NCBI GenBank assembly: GCA_019114945.1
Contig: DXEN01000080.1
Location: 1 to 64,000, forward strand
Origin: Candidatus Parabacteroides intestinigallinarum
GTDB taxonomy: Bacteria > Bacteroidota > Bacteroidia > Bacteroidales > Tannerellaceae
Direction: 5' to 3'
Length of the DNA: 64,000 nt
Shown here: piece after piece, positions 17,680 through 27,640 of the stretch
How the letters are laid out: every line of letters starts with the position of its first letter
Numbering within the stretch: the first letter of the stretch is position 1
The notes under the pieces: model-generated
Databases searched by the model: none
The model's input: only the letters and a program-made list of their open reading frames with translations
What the model was told of the DNA's origin: nothing
Made by a program: the position numbers and the translations under genes

Positions 17680-18354
17680 TTATAGCAAGGTGGAAACATC
17701 CGGCAATGGCCCCGCCCCTCCTTCCGGATTGATCTTAGGGAGCAAAATCAACGGAATCGACGGGAACCTTGTCCGTAAATACTCCAACGTGTTCGCCTCA
17801 ATGAGCGCATCTATGCTGGGATATTGGTTATAGACAATCGCTTTTACCTCGATACCATACCGCTCGCAGGCGAAAAGGCTAAGCAAGGTATGATTGATGC
17901 TACCCAACTTTCCCGACGTAACCAATAGCAAGGGATATCCTTGTTCCTTGACATAATCGATGGCGATGGAGCGCATATCGTTCGGAACCATTAATCCCCC
18001 GGCTCCTTCCACAAGCACATATTCATAACGTGCCATTAATTGTCGGGTAGCTTGCGTAATCCGTTCCAGATCGATCTGTTTTCCGTCCCGCTCGGCGGCC
18101 ATATGGGGCGAACACGGATACGAGAAAATATACGGACACGTCAATCCCTCTTTATCTTCCTCCGTGAAGGGAATACCTTGGATACGACGATGCTCCTCGA
18201 TATCCTCGGACACCCGCTCGCATCCGGTCTGCACCATTTTTTGAGTGATTACTGTCCTACCCGCTTGGGCAAGCGCCTTCGCGATCGCACCCGTGGCGAT
18301 CGTCTTTCCGACATTCGTATCGATGCCGGAGATGAAAAATACTTTTCCTTTCAT
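17680..18354 (-). CDS. bioD: Dethiobiotin synthase
   Basis: 224 residues. The P-loop GIDTNVGKT (residues 10-18) and VEGAGGLMVP are diagnostic. The enzyme closes the ureido ring of 7,8-diaminopelargonate with CO2 and ATP. It is the last gene of the biotin operon, 20 bp after bioC. Confidence 0.95.
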   Translation of the reverse strand: MKGKVFFISGIDTNVGKTIATGAIAKALAQAGRTVITQKMVQTGCERVSEDIEEHRRIQGIPFTEEDKEGLTCPYIFSYPCSPHMAAERDGKQIDLERITQATRQLMARYEYVLVEGAGGLMVPNDMRSIAIDYVKEQGYPLLLVTSGKLGSINHTLLSLFACERYGIEVKAIVYNQYPSIDALIEANTLEYLRTRFPSIPLILLPKINPEGGAGPLPDVSTLL

Positions 18355-18374
18355 TGTATAAATCGATAATTCAT

Positions 18375-19145
18375 TCAGGATACTTCTTTTTTAACCGCTA
18401 CGATATACAATGGGCAGTAGGTAAGCGTAACACCACCGTGCGCCGCGGGAAATCGAGCGGGATATTCTTGGCAAAAACGGAGTTGCCGACCTCGTGTCCA
18501 AACATGCGCCGCATTCGCGGTCACACCGGTATATCGTAAATGCCTCAGCACGTCCAAGGGATGCCGAAAGGTCAAGACTATAGGTTGTTCTTCCTCTTGG
18601 AGAATCCGGAAATCGGCGGATAGCCACTCCCGGATACATCCCGTGTCGGGATACGTCAAGCCCTCGCCAGTCAGCATACGGACCTCCCGCAAGTTTTCCG
18701 GCGTGAAGGTATTAAACAGCAATACGCCATCCGGAGACAAGAGCGAGGCGAGTTTATGGAAAAAACGGGGCAGATCCCTCATCCATTGCAAGGCGGAAGC
18801 CGACGCGATCAGATCGAATGGACCGGGAAAAGCCATCTTCTCCGCGTCGCCCACCCTGAAATGAAACGGAATGGACGAAAGGCGTTTCTCCAAGGGAACT
18901 CGCCAATCCTCGCATAAATCATTAAGCACCCATTCCCTAACTTGGCATCGCCGCATGAGCATTTGGGTCAGACATCCACTTCCACAACCAATCTCCAACG
19001 CCCGCGAGAAATGATTCCTGCCACAACGGGTGAATAATTCCGTCAGATAGGCACAAATCTGTCGTTGTGCCTCCGCATGGAGGTCGTAACTATTTGTCGC
19101 CCTCCCAAAGCGTTCGCGGATACGATCTTGTACGGTTATCTCCAT
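18375..19145 (-). CDS. bioC: Malonyl-ACP O-methyltransferase
   Basis: 256 residues from the ATG at 19145; upstream in-frame codons back to 19223 lie inside bioG. The SAM motif is LEIGCGSGCLTQML, with FDLIASASALQWM as the post-motif block. BioC methylates malonyl-ACP so that fatty acid synthase can build the pimeloyl chain. The ATG overlaps the bioG stop by 10 bp, so the two are translationally coupled. Confidence 0.93.
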   Translation of the reverse strand: MEITVQDRIRERFGRATNSYDLHAEAQRQICAYLTELFTRCGRNHFSRALEIGCGSGCLTQMLMRRCQVREWVLNDLCEDWRVPLEKRLSSIPFHFRVGDAEKMAFPGPFDLIASASALQWMRDLPRFFHKLASLLSPDGVLLFNTFTPENLREVRMLTGEGLTYPDTGCIREWLSADFRILQEEEQPIVLTFRHPLDVLRHLRYTGVTANAAHVWTRGRQLRFCQEYPARFPAAHGGVTLTYCPLYIVAVKKEVS

Positions 19146-19801
19146 AGCTCTTGCCACGTTTGATAGTGATAAAAAGGAAGATGGGCAGCCTCGACCTCTT
19201 GAATAGGACAACGGCCTCGCCAATAACGGCGCAGATTGTTTATTGGAAAGATCTGATCGTTTGTCGAGAGAATCGCCCGGCTCCAGAAAGAAGAATCCTC
19301 CGGCCGCGACGGCTCATTGGAAAACAGACGTATCCGCTCGTACAAGGAACGCAATTCATCCCGAATTTCTTCCAACGGACGAGCAGGCAACCGCATATAA
19401 AGCGAGAGCGTTTCCCTATCGCCGCACATCCTTCGGTTGAACCGACGCATACCTCCGGCATCCATGCGCGCTAACGTCCCTTCAAATATACGAACGGGAA
19501 TCCCGTATCGGTCATGGAGCGAACAGGGCGTACCATTGATAGCGGTCGCCGTGGTGAAGAGCCGCTTCCCCACCCACAACCGCTGAGCTTCCCACACACC
19601 CAGCGACCAAGCGACGAGATGAACCGTAGCGTAACGGGACAAATCCTCGTCGAAGGTCGCGTTCCGATAATCATAAACAATCCAAACATCGGTTTCCGGC
19701 GGCACTCGCAAGTGGTGGAACAATTCCGGTGTGACCGACCATCCAGCCATGCAAAGAATCAGGTTGGGATAAGCTTGATGAATATATTTCTCGATTCGCA
19801 T
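19136..19801 (-). CDS. bioG: Pimeloyl-ACP methyl ester carboxylesterase, BioG type
   Basis: 221 residues. It has the DUF452 alpha/beta-hydrolase layout with the nucleophile motif AWSLGVW in place of the usual GxSxG. It removes the methyl ester that BioC added, ending chain elongation. The BioG type, rather than BioH, is chosen because of the DUF452-like sequence and its place between bioF and bioC. It starts 1 bp after the bioF stop. Confidence 0.88.
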   Translation of the reverse strand: MRIEKYIHQAYPNLILCMAGWSVTPELFHHLRVPPETDVWIVYDYRNATFDEDLSRYATVHLVAWSLGVWEAQRLWVGKRLFTTATAINGTPCSLHDRYGIPVRIFEGTLARMDAGGMRRFNRRMCGDRETLSLYMRLPARPLEEIRDELRSLYERIRLFSNEPSRPEDSSFWSRAILSTNDQIFPINNLRRYWRGRCPIQEVEAAHLPFYHYQTWQELWR

Positions 19802-19802
19802 A

Positions 19803-20999
19803 CTACAATTCTTTTCTCTTCGAATTATCCATTACATATATAGACGCTATTAACGCATCTATTTCCGCTTCTTCCATATTCGCGGTCAAGGAGAAACGGA
19901 TGCGGGAGGTTCCCTTGGGAACCGTAGGCGGACGTACGGGCAGACAGTAGAAGCCTTTCCGGCGTAACTCCTCCGCCTTCAGCACACAATCCGGACTTTC
20001 GCCCACGATGAAAGGAAGGATATGACTCTGACTGATCTCGCCTCCCTTCCCTTGCAAGGCATGCGCTAAACGCACGCTGAGCGACCGAAGCCTTTCCCGC
20101 TCCGCGGAAAACTCCGGAATCCTTTCCCAAACAAAGCGGGTCCACGCGATTTGGAACGGGGGCAACGCCGTACTGAATATCAGCGGTCGCATCGTATTGA
20201 TTAAATAAGAACGGAGAACGGAGGAACAGACCACGTACGCCCCCATAGAAGCCAAGGCCTTGCCAAAGGTCCCGACCAACAAGTCGATCCCTTGGATACA
20301 ATCCTGTTCTTCCGCGATACCTAAGCCCCGCTCGCCACGTACACCGATAGCGTGCGCCTCGTCTACATACAATAATATATGGGGATAGGCTCGTTTCAAG
20401 GCGATCAACCGCCACAAATCGGCCACATCGCCGTCCATGCTAAAAAGGCTCTCGGTCACGATAATGATTGTCTCATAATCCGTCGCGTTTTTACGCAACA
20501 AGCGTTCCAACTGCTCATAATCGTTGTGCCGATACCGCTGAAAAGGAGCGCCGCTTAGCAAAATACCATCGATGATGCTCGCGTGCACCCATTTATCCGC
20601 CAAGATAAGCGTACGTTTATCCGCCAAGGCGGGCAAGATTCCCGTATTCGCGTGATAACCGCTATTAAAGAGCAGGGCGGTCTCACGTTCAAAAGAACGA
20701 GCGATTTCCCGCTCCAATGCCTCGTAGACAGGGAAATTACCAGTCAACAAGCGAGAGGAGGACGAGGAAAAAGGCTCCCAACGTGCCGCCGGGGTGGCGA
20801 GGAATTCCGCTCGCAACTCCGGGTTACCGGACAATCCCAAATAGTCGTTCGACGAAAGATTCAACATGCGTTTACCCGCATGGAGAATCCATTTCCCTTG
20901 ATGTTCCATCTCCGGTAATTCCCGGAGATTACCCGAGGTCGCCAAAACGCACAGGCGTTCCTCATATTTATAGATAGGGTTTATCATTCTTTTATCCAT
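19803..20999 (-). CDS. bioF: 8-amino-7-oxononanoate synthase
   Basis: 398 residues. [15 protein letters not shown] near the N-terminus and the PLP-lysine region [18 protein letters not shown] are typical of this alpha-oxoamine synthase. It condenses pimeloyl-ACP with alanine. The ATG overlaps the bioA stop by 8 bp. Confidence 0.95.
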   Translation of the reverse strand: MDKRMINPIYKYEERLCVLATSGNLRELPEMEHQGKWILHAGKRMLNLSSNDYLGLSGNPELRAEFLATPAARWEPFSSSSSRLLTGNFPVYEALEREIARSFERETALLFNSGYHANTGILPALADKRTLILADKWVHASIIDGILLSGAPFQRYRHNDYEQLERLLRKNATDYETIIIVTESLFSMDGDVADLWRLIALKRAYPHILLYVDEAHAIGVRGERGLGIAEEQDCIQGIDLLVGTFGKALASMGAYVVCSSVLRSYLINTMRPLIFSTALPPFQIAWTRFVWERIPEFSAERERLRSLSVRLAHALQGKGGEISQSHILPFIVGESPDCVLKAEELRRKGFYCLPVRPPTVPKGTSRIRFSLTANMEEAEIDALIASIYVMDNSKRKEL

Positions 21000-22281
21000 G
21001 TGATTGATCGCTTAATACATGCAATAAACCGGTGGTTAGCCGGGTTAACTCCTCGGAGGTGATGACGAAGGGAGGCATCAGGTACACCAACTTTCCGAAG
21101 GGGCGCACCCAAATACCCTCTTCCACGAAGCGGCGTTGCAAGACCGCCATATCGACCGGCCGTTTCATCTCGACCACGCCAATAGCCCCCAATACACGTA
21201 CCTCGGCTACTCCTGGCAGCTCGCTGGCGGGAGCCAGTTCTTGCCGCAATTGCCGCTCGATTCGCTTAACCTTTTCTTGCCAAGGCGAGGCCAGGAGTAA
21301 CGAGATAGAGGCGGAAGCGATAGCACATGCCAAAGGGTTGCCCATGAAGGTAGGACCATGCATAAAACAACCCGCCTCGCCCGAACAGATTTGGTCGGCG
21401 ATGGGCTGGGTCGTGATCGTCGCCGACAGGGTCATATAACCTCCTGTCAACGCCTTGCCTACACACATGATGTCGGGCTCTACGCCGGCATGCTCCCAAG
21501 CGAACAATTTACCGGTGCGCCCGAAGCCGGTGGCGATCTCATCGAAAATGAGTAAGACACCGTACAGGTCGCAAAGCTCACGAGCACGGACAAGGTATTG
21601 AGGCGAGTAAAAATACATACCTCCGGCTCCTTGCACGATAGGCTCCAGGATGAGGGCGGCGATATCGTCGGCATGTTTTTCCAATAAATCACAGAGCGGT
21701 TCGATCGCACGCTCGTCCCAAGGCTCATGGAATCTCACCGAAGGCTGGGGCAGGAAGTACTGCACGGGCAAGCTTCCGGAAAAGAGACCATGCATGCCGG
21801 TCACCGGGTCGCAAACCGACATGGCGTGCCACGTATCACCATGATAGCCGCTCTGGATCGTGGCGAACTTGTGTTTACGGGGCCGACCTCCGGATTGCCA
21901 ATATTGGATGGCCATCTTCATCGCAACCTCTATCGCGACGGAGCCGCTATCGGCGAAGAAAACCTTATCCATGGATGGAGGCAAGAGCGGCAAGAGCCTC
22001 GCGGCCAACTCCACCGCCGGCTCATGGGTGAAGCCTCCGAACATGACGTGGCTCATCTTTTCCAATTGCGCCCGCGCCGCGGCGTTCAGCACGGGATGAT
22101 TATAACCGTGTACCGCCGCCCACCACGACGACATGCCATCGATGAGCCGCGTGCCGTCCATCAAGGTGATTGTCACGCCCTCGGCGCACGCGACGGGATA
22201 AACCGGTAAAGGATTGATAGTCGAGGTATAGGGATGCCAGATATGATCCCGGTCGTATTGTAAGAGTTCATTCGTTGTCAT
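20992..22281 (-). CDS. bioA: Adenosylmethionine-8-amino-7-oxononanoate aminotransferase
   Basis: 429 residues from the ATG at 22281. [25 protein letters not shown] and the PLP-lysine motif [14 protein letters not shown] are all characteristic. It makes 7,8-diaminopelargonate. The annotated longer start (TTG at 22290) is less likely: the ATG forms an ATGA overlap with the bioB stop. Confidence 0.95.
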   Translation of the reverse strand: MTTNELLQYDRDHIWHPYTSTINPLPVYPVACAEGVTITLMDGTRLIDGMSSWWAAVHGYNHPVLNAAARAQLEKMSHVMFGGFTHEPAVELAARLLPLLPPSMDKVFFADSGSVAIEVAMKMAIQYWQSGGRPRKHKFATIQSGYHGDTWHAMSVCDPVTGMHGLFSGSLPVQYFLPQPSVRFHEPWDERAIEPLCDLLEKHADDIAALILEPIVQGAGGMYFYSPQYLVRARELCDLYGVLLIFDEIATGFGRTGKLFAWEHAGVEPDIMCVGKALTGGYMTLSATITTQPIADQICSGEAGCFMHGPTFMGNPLACAIASASISLLLASPWQEKVKRIERQLRQELAPASELPGVAEVRVLGAIGVVEMKRPVDMAVLQRRFVEEGIWVRPFGKLVYLMPPFVITSEELTRLTTGLLHVLSDQSHG

Positions 22282-23261
22282 CGTTCCCAATCCGTATTTC
22301 GTGTGAGTGAATAGCCCTCGGAGGTAAATAGACGTTTATCCGCTTCCGCCTTGCTCCCGAGTGTGGTTAATAAATCACCGATAATGGCCGCGTTGATTCC
22401 GACGTATAAGGACTTCCGTTGCGTCTCCTCGCTCAGGAGAGCCCGCCCGCCGGAGAACCGGAGGTAAGCGTTGGGATTGATGAACCGGAAAAGGGCGACG
22501 ATTGTCAACCACTCTTCCTCCGAGAGCGAGGGCGTATCCGCCAAAGGCGTGCCCGGAATCGGTTGCAGGAGGTTCAAGGGAATGGACAAGATGCCCTCCT
22601 CACGCAAAAAGCAAGCCATCTCGATACGTTGCGCCATCGTCTCGCCCATTCCAATAATACCACCGCAACAAACACGGAACCCGATCGAGCGAGCCGCATG
22701 GATCGTCTCCATTTTCTGCCCGACGGTATGAGTCGAGCAAAGTTGCCCGAAATAAGAGGGAGCGGTCTCCAGGTTACAATGATAATTCTCCACACCGCTA
22801 TCGTATAAAGCTTGCAACTGAGAGCGACTTAATAAGCCCATCGAGGCGCAACACTTTATATCGCACCGCTTTTTGATTTCCCGGACGGTATCCGCGATAT
22901 CAATTATTTCCCTATCCGACACCCGCTTGCCACTGGTGACCAAAGCGAAACGTCCGATCCCTTGTCGCCGGTTGTATACGGCATGACGCACGCATTCCGC
23001 CGCAGGAAGCAAGGGATACAACCTCACTTGCGTACGATGATGGACGGATTGCGCGCACCACTTGCAATCCTCGCTACAATTACCGCTCTTCGCGTTGATG
23101 ATAGAACAAGTGTCGAACTTGTCCCCCATGAAATGCCGGGTGATTTGATGGGCCGCCTCGTAAAGCGCTTCCTTATCGGGATGGTTCGCCAAGCCGAGCG
23201 CTTGCCTCTCATCAATCTTCCCCCCCTCTAAAACCAATTGTTTCGCTTCTTCTATTCTCAT
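22278..23261 (-). CDS. bioB: Biotin synthase
   Basis: 327 residues. The radical-SAM cluster Cys62, Cys66 and Cys69 (NCSEDCKWC) binds [4Fe-4S]. The enzyme inserts sulfur into dethiobiotin. It is the first biosynthetic gene of bioB-A-F-G-C-D, in which every junction overlaps or is 20 bp or less. A terminator-like hairpin lies 20 bp upstream of the ATG, which suggests controlled entry of transcription into the operon. Confidence 0.96.
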   Translation of the reverse strand: MRIEEAKQLVLEGGKIDERQALGLANHPDKEALYEAAHQITRHFMGDKFDTCSIINAKSGNCSEDCKWCAQSVHHRTQVRLYPLLPAAECVRHAVYNRRQGIGRFALVTSGKRVSDREIIDIADTVREIKKRCDIKCCASMGLLSRSQLQALYDSGVENYHCNLETAPSYFGQLCSTHTVGQKMETIHAARSIGFRVCCGGIIGMGETMAQRIEMACFLREEGILSIPLNLLQPIPGTPLADTPSLSEEEWLTIVALFRFINPNAYLRFSGGRALLSEETQRKSLYVGINAAIIGDLLTTLGSKAEADKRLFTSEGYSLTRNTDWER

Positions 23262-23265
23262 GCGA

Positions 23266-23679
23266 TTATTCCTGTAAATAAAAAGGCGGTAAGCATCCCA
23301 CAGGATACCTACCGCCTTTTCGGTTTTCTATATAATATAATGTATAATCAGCCTCGTAAGATGCCTTGTGGGCGATCTCTCCACTCACGCGGATCGGGCA
23401 CAAAAGAGCCTCAAAACCCTCCACGAACGAGATAAGACTCTCCGTACATTCCGATTCTCCCCGTTCCCGATCATCATCCGGCATGAATCCGGCTATCGAG
23501 AGGTCCGCTCCGGAATGCAAGGAAAGATGTTTCTTCTGAAGTCGATCCGCGACCGAGGCGCTCAATTGCCCAATCGTGACGGTCCGGCTCACGCTCACGA
23601 AAGCCGCATACGCCTTCCGGCTCCATCTCCGGAAACGGAGCGCCTTCGGTTCGACGCGATTAAACAACTTTCCCCTCAT
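23266..23679 (-). CDS. Orphan small protein upstream of bioB (WSRKAYAAF motif)
   Basis: 137 residues from the ATG at 23679 (the ORF can be extended by a TTG at 23682). A basic N-terminal section [20 protein letters not shown] is followed by [20 protein letters not shown], then a less ordered tail. I recall similar WSRKxYAxF-type short ORFs in Bacteroidales near cofactor and TonB genes, but cannot name a family. The last 15 or so codons lie within the terminator hairpin at 23281-23320 and the stop is 4 bp from bioB. It may be a leader whose translation affects bioB expression. Confidence 0.5.
   Translation of the reverse strand: MRGKLFNRVEPKALRFRRWSRKAYAAFVSVSRTVTIGQLSASVADRLQKKHLSLHSGADLSIAGFMPDDDRERGESECTESLISFVEGFEALLCPIRVSGEIAHKASYEADYTLYYIENRKGGRYPVGCLPPFYLQE
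23281..23320 (-). terminator. Terminator-like hairpin just before bioB
   Basis: AAAAGGCGGTA (23281-23291) and TACCGCCTTTT (23310-23320) are exact reverse complements around an 18-nt loop. On the minus strand the stem is followed by TTTTTAT, so transcripts entering from the orphan ORF could terminate here, 20 bp before the bioB ATG. It is embedded in the 3' end of that ORF. Confidence 0.75.
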
Positions 23680-23709
23680 CAAGAAACCTCCCGTAATCTC
23701 TTATCCGAA

Positions 23710-23790
23710 CGATGGGCATTATAAGGCGCTTATACCGGGCATTCTTGCCAAGCGACAATGCCTATCATAAGCACCTCATACCGCCCATCG
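23710..23790 (-). promoter_or_regulatory. Structured leader or intergenic hairpin upstream of the orphan/biotin unit
   Basis: Three stacked helices can form: CGATGGGC (23710-23717) with GCCCATCG (23783-23790); GGCGCTTAT (23725-23733) with ATAAGCACC (23767-23775, one G:U); and GGCATT (23738-23743) with AATGCC (23757-23762). It lies between the POT stop and the orphan ORF start. It does not carry the conserved core of any riboswitch I know, and no T-run follows it. Confidence 0.5.
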
Positions 23791-23829
23791 TCAGAACGCA
23801 TAAATCTTAAATCTCAAATTTCAATTCTT

Positions 23830-25485
23830 TTACGCCACTTTCTCCAGCTTCTTCATGATCGAGAAGATGAACAACGCAGACAGCAAGCAGAGAACGATCA
23901 ATACGCTCCATACCATCCACAACTGCATACCGCCCCACAAATAGCCGATGATAGCGACCAAATAGTTACCAATAGCGGTCGCCACGAACCAGCCACCCAT
24001 CATCATTCCTTTATATTTAGGAGGCGCTACTTTCGATACGAATGAGATACCCATCGGCGAGAGCAACAACTCCGCGAAGGTCAGCACCAGATAAGTCGAT
24101 ATCAACCAGTTGGGAGAGACCAATACCTGCAAATTGCTATCAGCCGCCAAAGCATCGGGCGTAGGCAAACCGATAGAGCCTATCGCCAGGATCAAGAAAC
24201 CGCACGCGGCAATCAGCATACCCAACCCGATCTTACGCGGGGCGGATGGCTCTTTCTTCTTGTCCGCCAGATAACCGAACAAGGCCAGCGATACCGGTGT
24301 CAATACCACGACGAAGAACGGATTGAATTGTTGGAAGGTCTGCGGAAGAATCGTGATGGTCTCGTCCATCGACATGTACTTGGCTCCCAAGGCGACCAAC
24401 GAGAGCACGGTCACGATACCGGCGATCGTCTTGCCCTTGCTCGTAGCGGACTGGAAGGTAGCGAACGCCCCGTATACGGCGATAACCAACAATGTCAGGT
24501 TGATCACGTCGAACCCGATACGATCCAGACCAGTCACTTGGCTGGCCGTATAGTCGCGGGCGAAGAAGGTCATCGTCAATCCGTTCTGGTGGAAAGCCAT
24601 CCAGAAGAACAATACAACGGCGAACACCAGCAACAACGCGACGATGCGTTGCTTCGTCTCGGCGGGAGTCAACACCTCCTGCTGGATATGGGCCGCCTCG
24701 GCTTGCTTGGTATTCACGTCGGCGTGCTTGAACGTCGAGCGGAATCCCAAATAAATCGCCATGGAGATAATCAACGAGATACAAGCCACGCCGAATCCGT
24801 AATTATAGGCTTCCGAGAGCTTCTCGATATAGGTGGAGCAGAAAGCCGCCATATCACCCGTGAAATGCTGGGCGGCTTGCAGGTTCTCCAGCACCACCTT
24901 ATTCTCGGCCGTGATCGTACCGTTCAGGAACTGATGGGCGAGCGCCGGTATTTGCGCGTCGTAGAAAAGATTGTACTTACCCAACATCCAGTCCGTCATC
25001 TTGGTGGCGGCGGTAGGCGCGTACATGGCGCCGATGTTGATCGCCATATAGAATATACTGAACGCCTGGTCGCGCTTGTTCCGGTATTCGGGAGCGTCGT
25101 ACAGGTTGCCGACCATCACTTGCAGGTTGCCCTTGAAGAATCCGGTACCGCAAGCGATCAGGGCCAACGAGCCGAACATCATAATCTTGCCCGATTCGGT
25201 ATCGGTCGGGATCGCCAATAACAAATAACCGATAAACATGATAACGATGCCGGAGGTGACCATCTTCCCGTAGCCGAACTTATCGGCCAGCATACCACCT
25301 ATCAGCGGCATGAAATAAACGAATGCCAGGAAACTGGCGAAAATCGTAGATGTCTCGGCGGCCGTATAGCCAAACTTCGCTTGCAGGAACAGGGTGAAAA
25401 TCGCAAGCATGGTGTAATAACCAAAGCGTTCGCCCGTATTAGCGAGCGCCAACGCGTAGAGTCCTTTAGGTTGTCCTTGTAACAT
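23830..25485 (-). CDS. POT/PTR-family proton-dependent peptide transporter
   Basis: 551 residues with about 14 membrane segments. The N-terminal LYALALANTGERFGYYTMLA carries the ERFxYY-type motif of POT proteins, and YMAINIGAMYAP (residues about 150-165) is the second signature. It imports di- and tripeptides with protons. It starts 26 bp after the DUF4831 gene and is probably co-transcribed. Confidence 0.93.
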   Translation of the reverse strand: MLQGQPKGLYALALANTGERFGYYTMLAIFTLFLQAKFGYTAAETSTIFASFLAFVYFMPLIGGMLADKFGYGKMVTSGIVIMFIGYLLLAIPTDTESGKIMMFGSLALIACGTGFFKGNLQVMVGNLYDAPEYRNKRDQAFSIFYMAINIGAMYAPTAATKMTDWMLGKYNLFYDAQIPALAHQFLNGTITAENKVVLENLQAAQHFTGDMAAFCSTYIEKLSEAYNYGFGVACISLIISMAIYLGFRSTFKHADVNTKQAEAAHIQQEVLTPAETKQRIVALLLVFAVVLFFWMAFHQNGLTMTFFARDYTASQVTGLDRIGFDVINLTLLVIAVYGAFATFQSATSKGKTIAGIVTVLSLVALGAKYMSMDETITILPQTFQQFNPFFVVVLTPVSLALFGYLADKKKEPSAPRKIGLGMLIAACGFLILAIGSIGLPTPDALAADSNLQVLVSPNWLISTYLVLTFAELLLSPMGISFVSKVAPPKYKGMMMGGWFVATAIGNYLVAIIGYLWGGMQLWMVWSVLIVLCLLSALFIFSIMKKLEKVA

Positions 25486-25511
25486 GTGCCTTAATGATAT
25501 TAGTTTATAAA

Positions 25512-26576
25512 TTATTGAATAATCTGTTTGATGGCGCCGGTCTCCGGATAGAAGGTGACCTTGACGGGAGCTTTCTTATCCTCGAACATCACGGGAGCCA
25601 AGCCCTCTCGCGTACCGTATTGCGTGATTTGCGCCTCGCCTTTGTAAAGGGTCTTATGGTTCATCCGGATCTCCACGAGCGCTTTTCCCGGTACATTATA
25701 TACGACTCCTTTCAGCGATTTCTCCTTTTTCTCCGCCTCTTTCGGATCCAAGACAGGAGCCTTTTCCGTGGCGGTCAGGTTTATATAGACAGGCGCCCCG
25801 CCCAAATCGTCCGCGTCGACAATACCCAGTCGCTCGGAAAAGCGGAAAAGCACCTCGTTCTCCAAATCCTCGTTCGGGATCAGGCTCACCTCGTAATGAT
25901 CCGTCTCCTGCGTACGCACGCCCGTGAACAGGTTCGTCAGCGCCCGCTCTTGCTCCTCCAATTGCTGGATCACGAGTTTCATCGCGTCGCCATCGGGGGG
26001 CAGGTTATCCGCCTCTCCCGTCAGGATATTCAAGCGGCTATCCCGGATACGGTAGATCTGCTTCGCGGCCACCTCGGCTTGCCGGGCCGTGGATCCGGCC
26101 ATCAGCAACTCCTCGGAGAGGACCGACGCGTCCAGGACGTTGGCGGGGGAAGCCTTATCCTCGGCGTTCTCGGGTTCCGCCTCGGCCGGTACATATTCCG
26201 TATTGATGGAGCAGAGCAAGCCATCCTCCGTGAGGTAAGCGTAGGGCGCTACCGTGCCCTGCTTGAACTCGATAATATAAGTATGATCCGGATCGGGCAC
26301 GCCACGGTTGATCAGGTTGACCTTACCCAACGTATAGTACACCTTATCTTCCGTTACGACGTCCTTGATCCCCAAATATTTCTCCGCGTACGGATAATAG
26401 GGACCCGCCTCGCAGGTGACCTTGGTCACCTCCACGTCGACCACCAGCGAGGTCTTGGGCAACGAGTAGGTAACGCCAAAATCGTTCGCTTTCACGGCGT
26501 TTTTCTTGATTACTTTCGTCTGCGCCAAGAGCGGCATCCCGATAAGTAAACCCGCTATAAGGATTAAATTTTTCAT
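25512..26576 (-). CDS. Exported DUF4831 family protein
   Basis: 354 residues from the ATG at 26576. The signal peptide MKNLILIAGLLIGMPLLAQ begins there, and a promoter at 26608-26615 would start the mRNA near 26602, excluding the upstream Met at 26603. The mature part has ANDFGVTYSLPKTSLVVDVE and LTNLFTGVRTQETDHYEVS, a DUF4831 pattern of unknown function. Its gene precedes the POT transporter. Confidence 0.78.
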   Translation of the reverse strand: MKNLILIAGLLIGMPLLAQTKVIKKNAVKANDFGVTYSLPKTSLVVDVEVTKVTCEAGPYYPYAEKYLGIKDVVTEDKVYYTLGKVNLINRGVPDPDHTYIIEFKQGTVAPYAYLTEDGLLCSINTEYVPAEAEPENAEDKASPANVLDASVLSEELLMAGSTARQAEVAAKQIYRIRDSRLNILTGEADNLPPDGDAMKLVIQQLEEQERALTNLFTGVRTQETDHYEVSLIPNEDLENEVLFRFSERLGIVDADDLGGAPVYINLTATEKAPVLDPKEAEKKEKSLKGVVYNVPGKALVEIRMNHKTLYKGEAQITQYGTREGLAPVMFEDKKAPVKVTFYPETGAIKQIIQ

Positions 26577-26607
26577 ATTCCCTGTTAAAACTTCGTTTTT
26601 CATTGCG

Positions 26608-26615
26608 CAAAACTA
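26608..26615 (-). promoter_or_regulatory. Promoter for the DUF4831-POT operon
   Basis: Minus-strand TAGTTTTG fits TAnnTTTG, and ATTG lies 20 bp upstream of it, close to the -33 TTTG spacing. It decides the start of the DUF4831 gene. Confidence 0.65.
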
Positions 26616-26675
26616 TGAAATATTTCGCGTAAAAACAATCTTGTCTCCCGGTTTATTTATTCCAAAGATTATTCG

Positions 26676-26683
26676 TACGTTTG
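26676..26683 (+). promoter_or_regulatory. -7 promoter box for proC
   Basis: TACGTTTG fits TAnnTTTG and lies 32 bp upstream of the proC ATG. Confidence 0.65.
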
Positions 26684-26715
26684 CTCCGTAAAAACAATAC
26701 AAATATATCGGCGAT

Positions 26716-27519
26716 ATGAAACTAACGATTATCGGGTCGGGCAACATGGGCGGAGCTATCGCCCGCGGCCTGGCGAGGGGTACGATGTTCAAGGCCTCGG
26801 ACATCACGTGCACGGCCCTCACGGACGAGACCTTGGAGCGGATGCGGGCGTTCGACCCGGCGTTCCGATTGACACACGATAACGCGAAAGCCGCATGCGA
26901 CGCGGACATCGTGCTGATAGCCGTCAAACCCTGGTACGTGGAAAAAGTAATCAACGAGATCAAGCGTTCCCTGGATTTCGACCGGCAAATCATCGTATCC
27001 GTAGCGGCCGGCGTGAGCTTCGACCAATTGACGGAGTACCTGACGAGCGAACGCGATATGGATTCCATGAGCACCCCTACCCTCTTCCAAGTCATACCGA
27101 ACACGGCCATCGAGGTGCGTAGTAGCATGACATTCGTAGCCGCCCGCAACGCTTCGAGAGAACAGACCGATTTAATCCTCCGTATCTTCAACGAGCTGGG
27201 AAAGGCCGCGCTCATCGACGAGAGCCAAATGGCGTCGGGCACGGCGCTGGCCTCGTGTGGCATCGCGTTCGCCTTGCGCTATATCCGCGCGGCCATCGAG
27301 GGAGGCGTGGAGCTGGGCATTCCCGCCAAGCAAGCGCAAGAGATCGTGGCGTATACGGTGCGGGGGGCCGCCGACTTGCTTATCGCCCACCAAAGCCATC
27401 CAGAGGCGGAGATCGACAAGGTGACGACACCGGGTGGCATCACCATCAAGGGATTGAACGAGATGGAGCGGGCGGGCTTCACCCCGGCCGTTATCCAAGG
27501 CTTGCGGGCTTGCCGATAG
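26716..27519 (+). CDS. proC: Pyrroline-5-carboxylate reductase
   Basis: 267 residues. The Rossmann loop IIGSGNMGGAIARGL lies at residues 4-18, and the C-terminal substrate block ends DKVTTPGGITIKGLNEME. It makes proline from pyrroline-5-carboxylate with NAD(P)H. proB and proA, which supply the substrate, lie 2.5 kb downstream on the same strand. Confidence 0.95.
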   Translation: MKLTIIGSGNMGGAIARGLARGTMFKASDITCTALTDETLERMRAFDPAFRLTHDNAKAACDADIVLIAVKPWYVEKVINEIKRSLDFDRQIIVSVAAGVSFDQLTEYLTSERDMDSMSTPTLFQVIPNTAIEVRSSMTFVAARNASREQTDLILRIFNELGKAALIDESQMASGTALASCGIAFALRYIRAAIEGGVELGIPAKQAQEIVAYTVRGAADLLIAHQSHPEAEIDKVTTPGGITIKGLNEMERAGFTPAVIQGLRACR

Positions 27520-27603
27520 GCGTTTAATCCCGGAAAAGCCTGTTATAGGACGCATAAAGCTATGTTTTCTTCCGGGAAGAACTATGTTTTTCCTTTATTT
27601 TAC

Positions 27604-27611
27604 TACCTTTG
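27604..27611 (+). promoter_or_regulatory. -7 promoter box for the XRE-cupin gene
   Basis: TACCTTTG fits TAnnTTTG exactly. It lies downstream of the in-frame start at 27584, so the ATG at 27641 is the real start. Confidence 0.68.
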
Positions 27612-27640
27612 GCGGGACAAAACACTATAATTATAGCAAA

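Noticed and set aside
23710..23790. TPP or cobalamin riboswitch
   Set aside because: The conserved core sequences of these riboswitches are absent; only the paired helices are visible.
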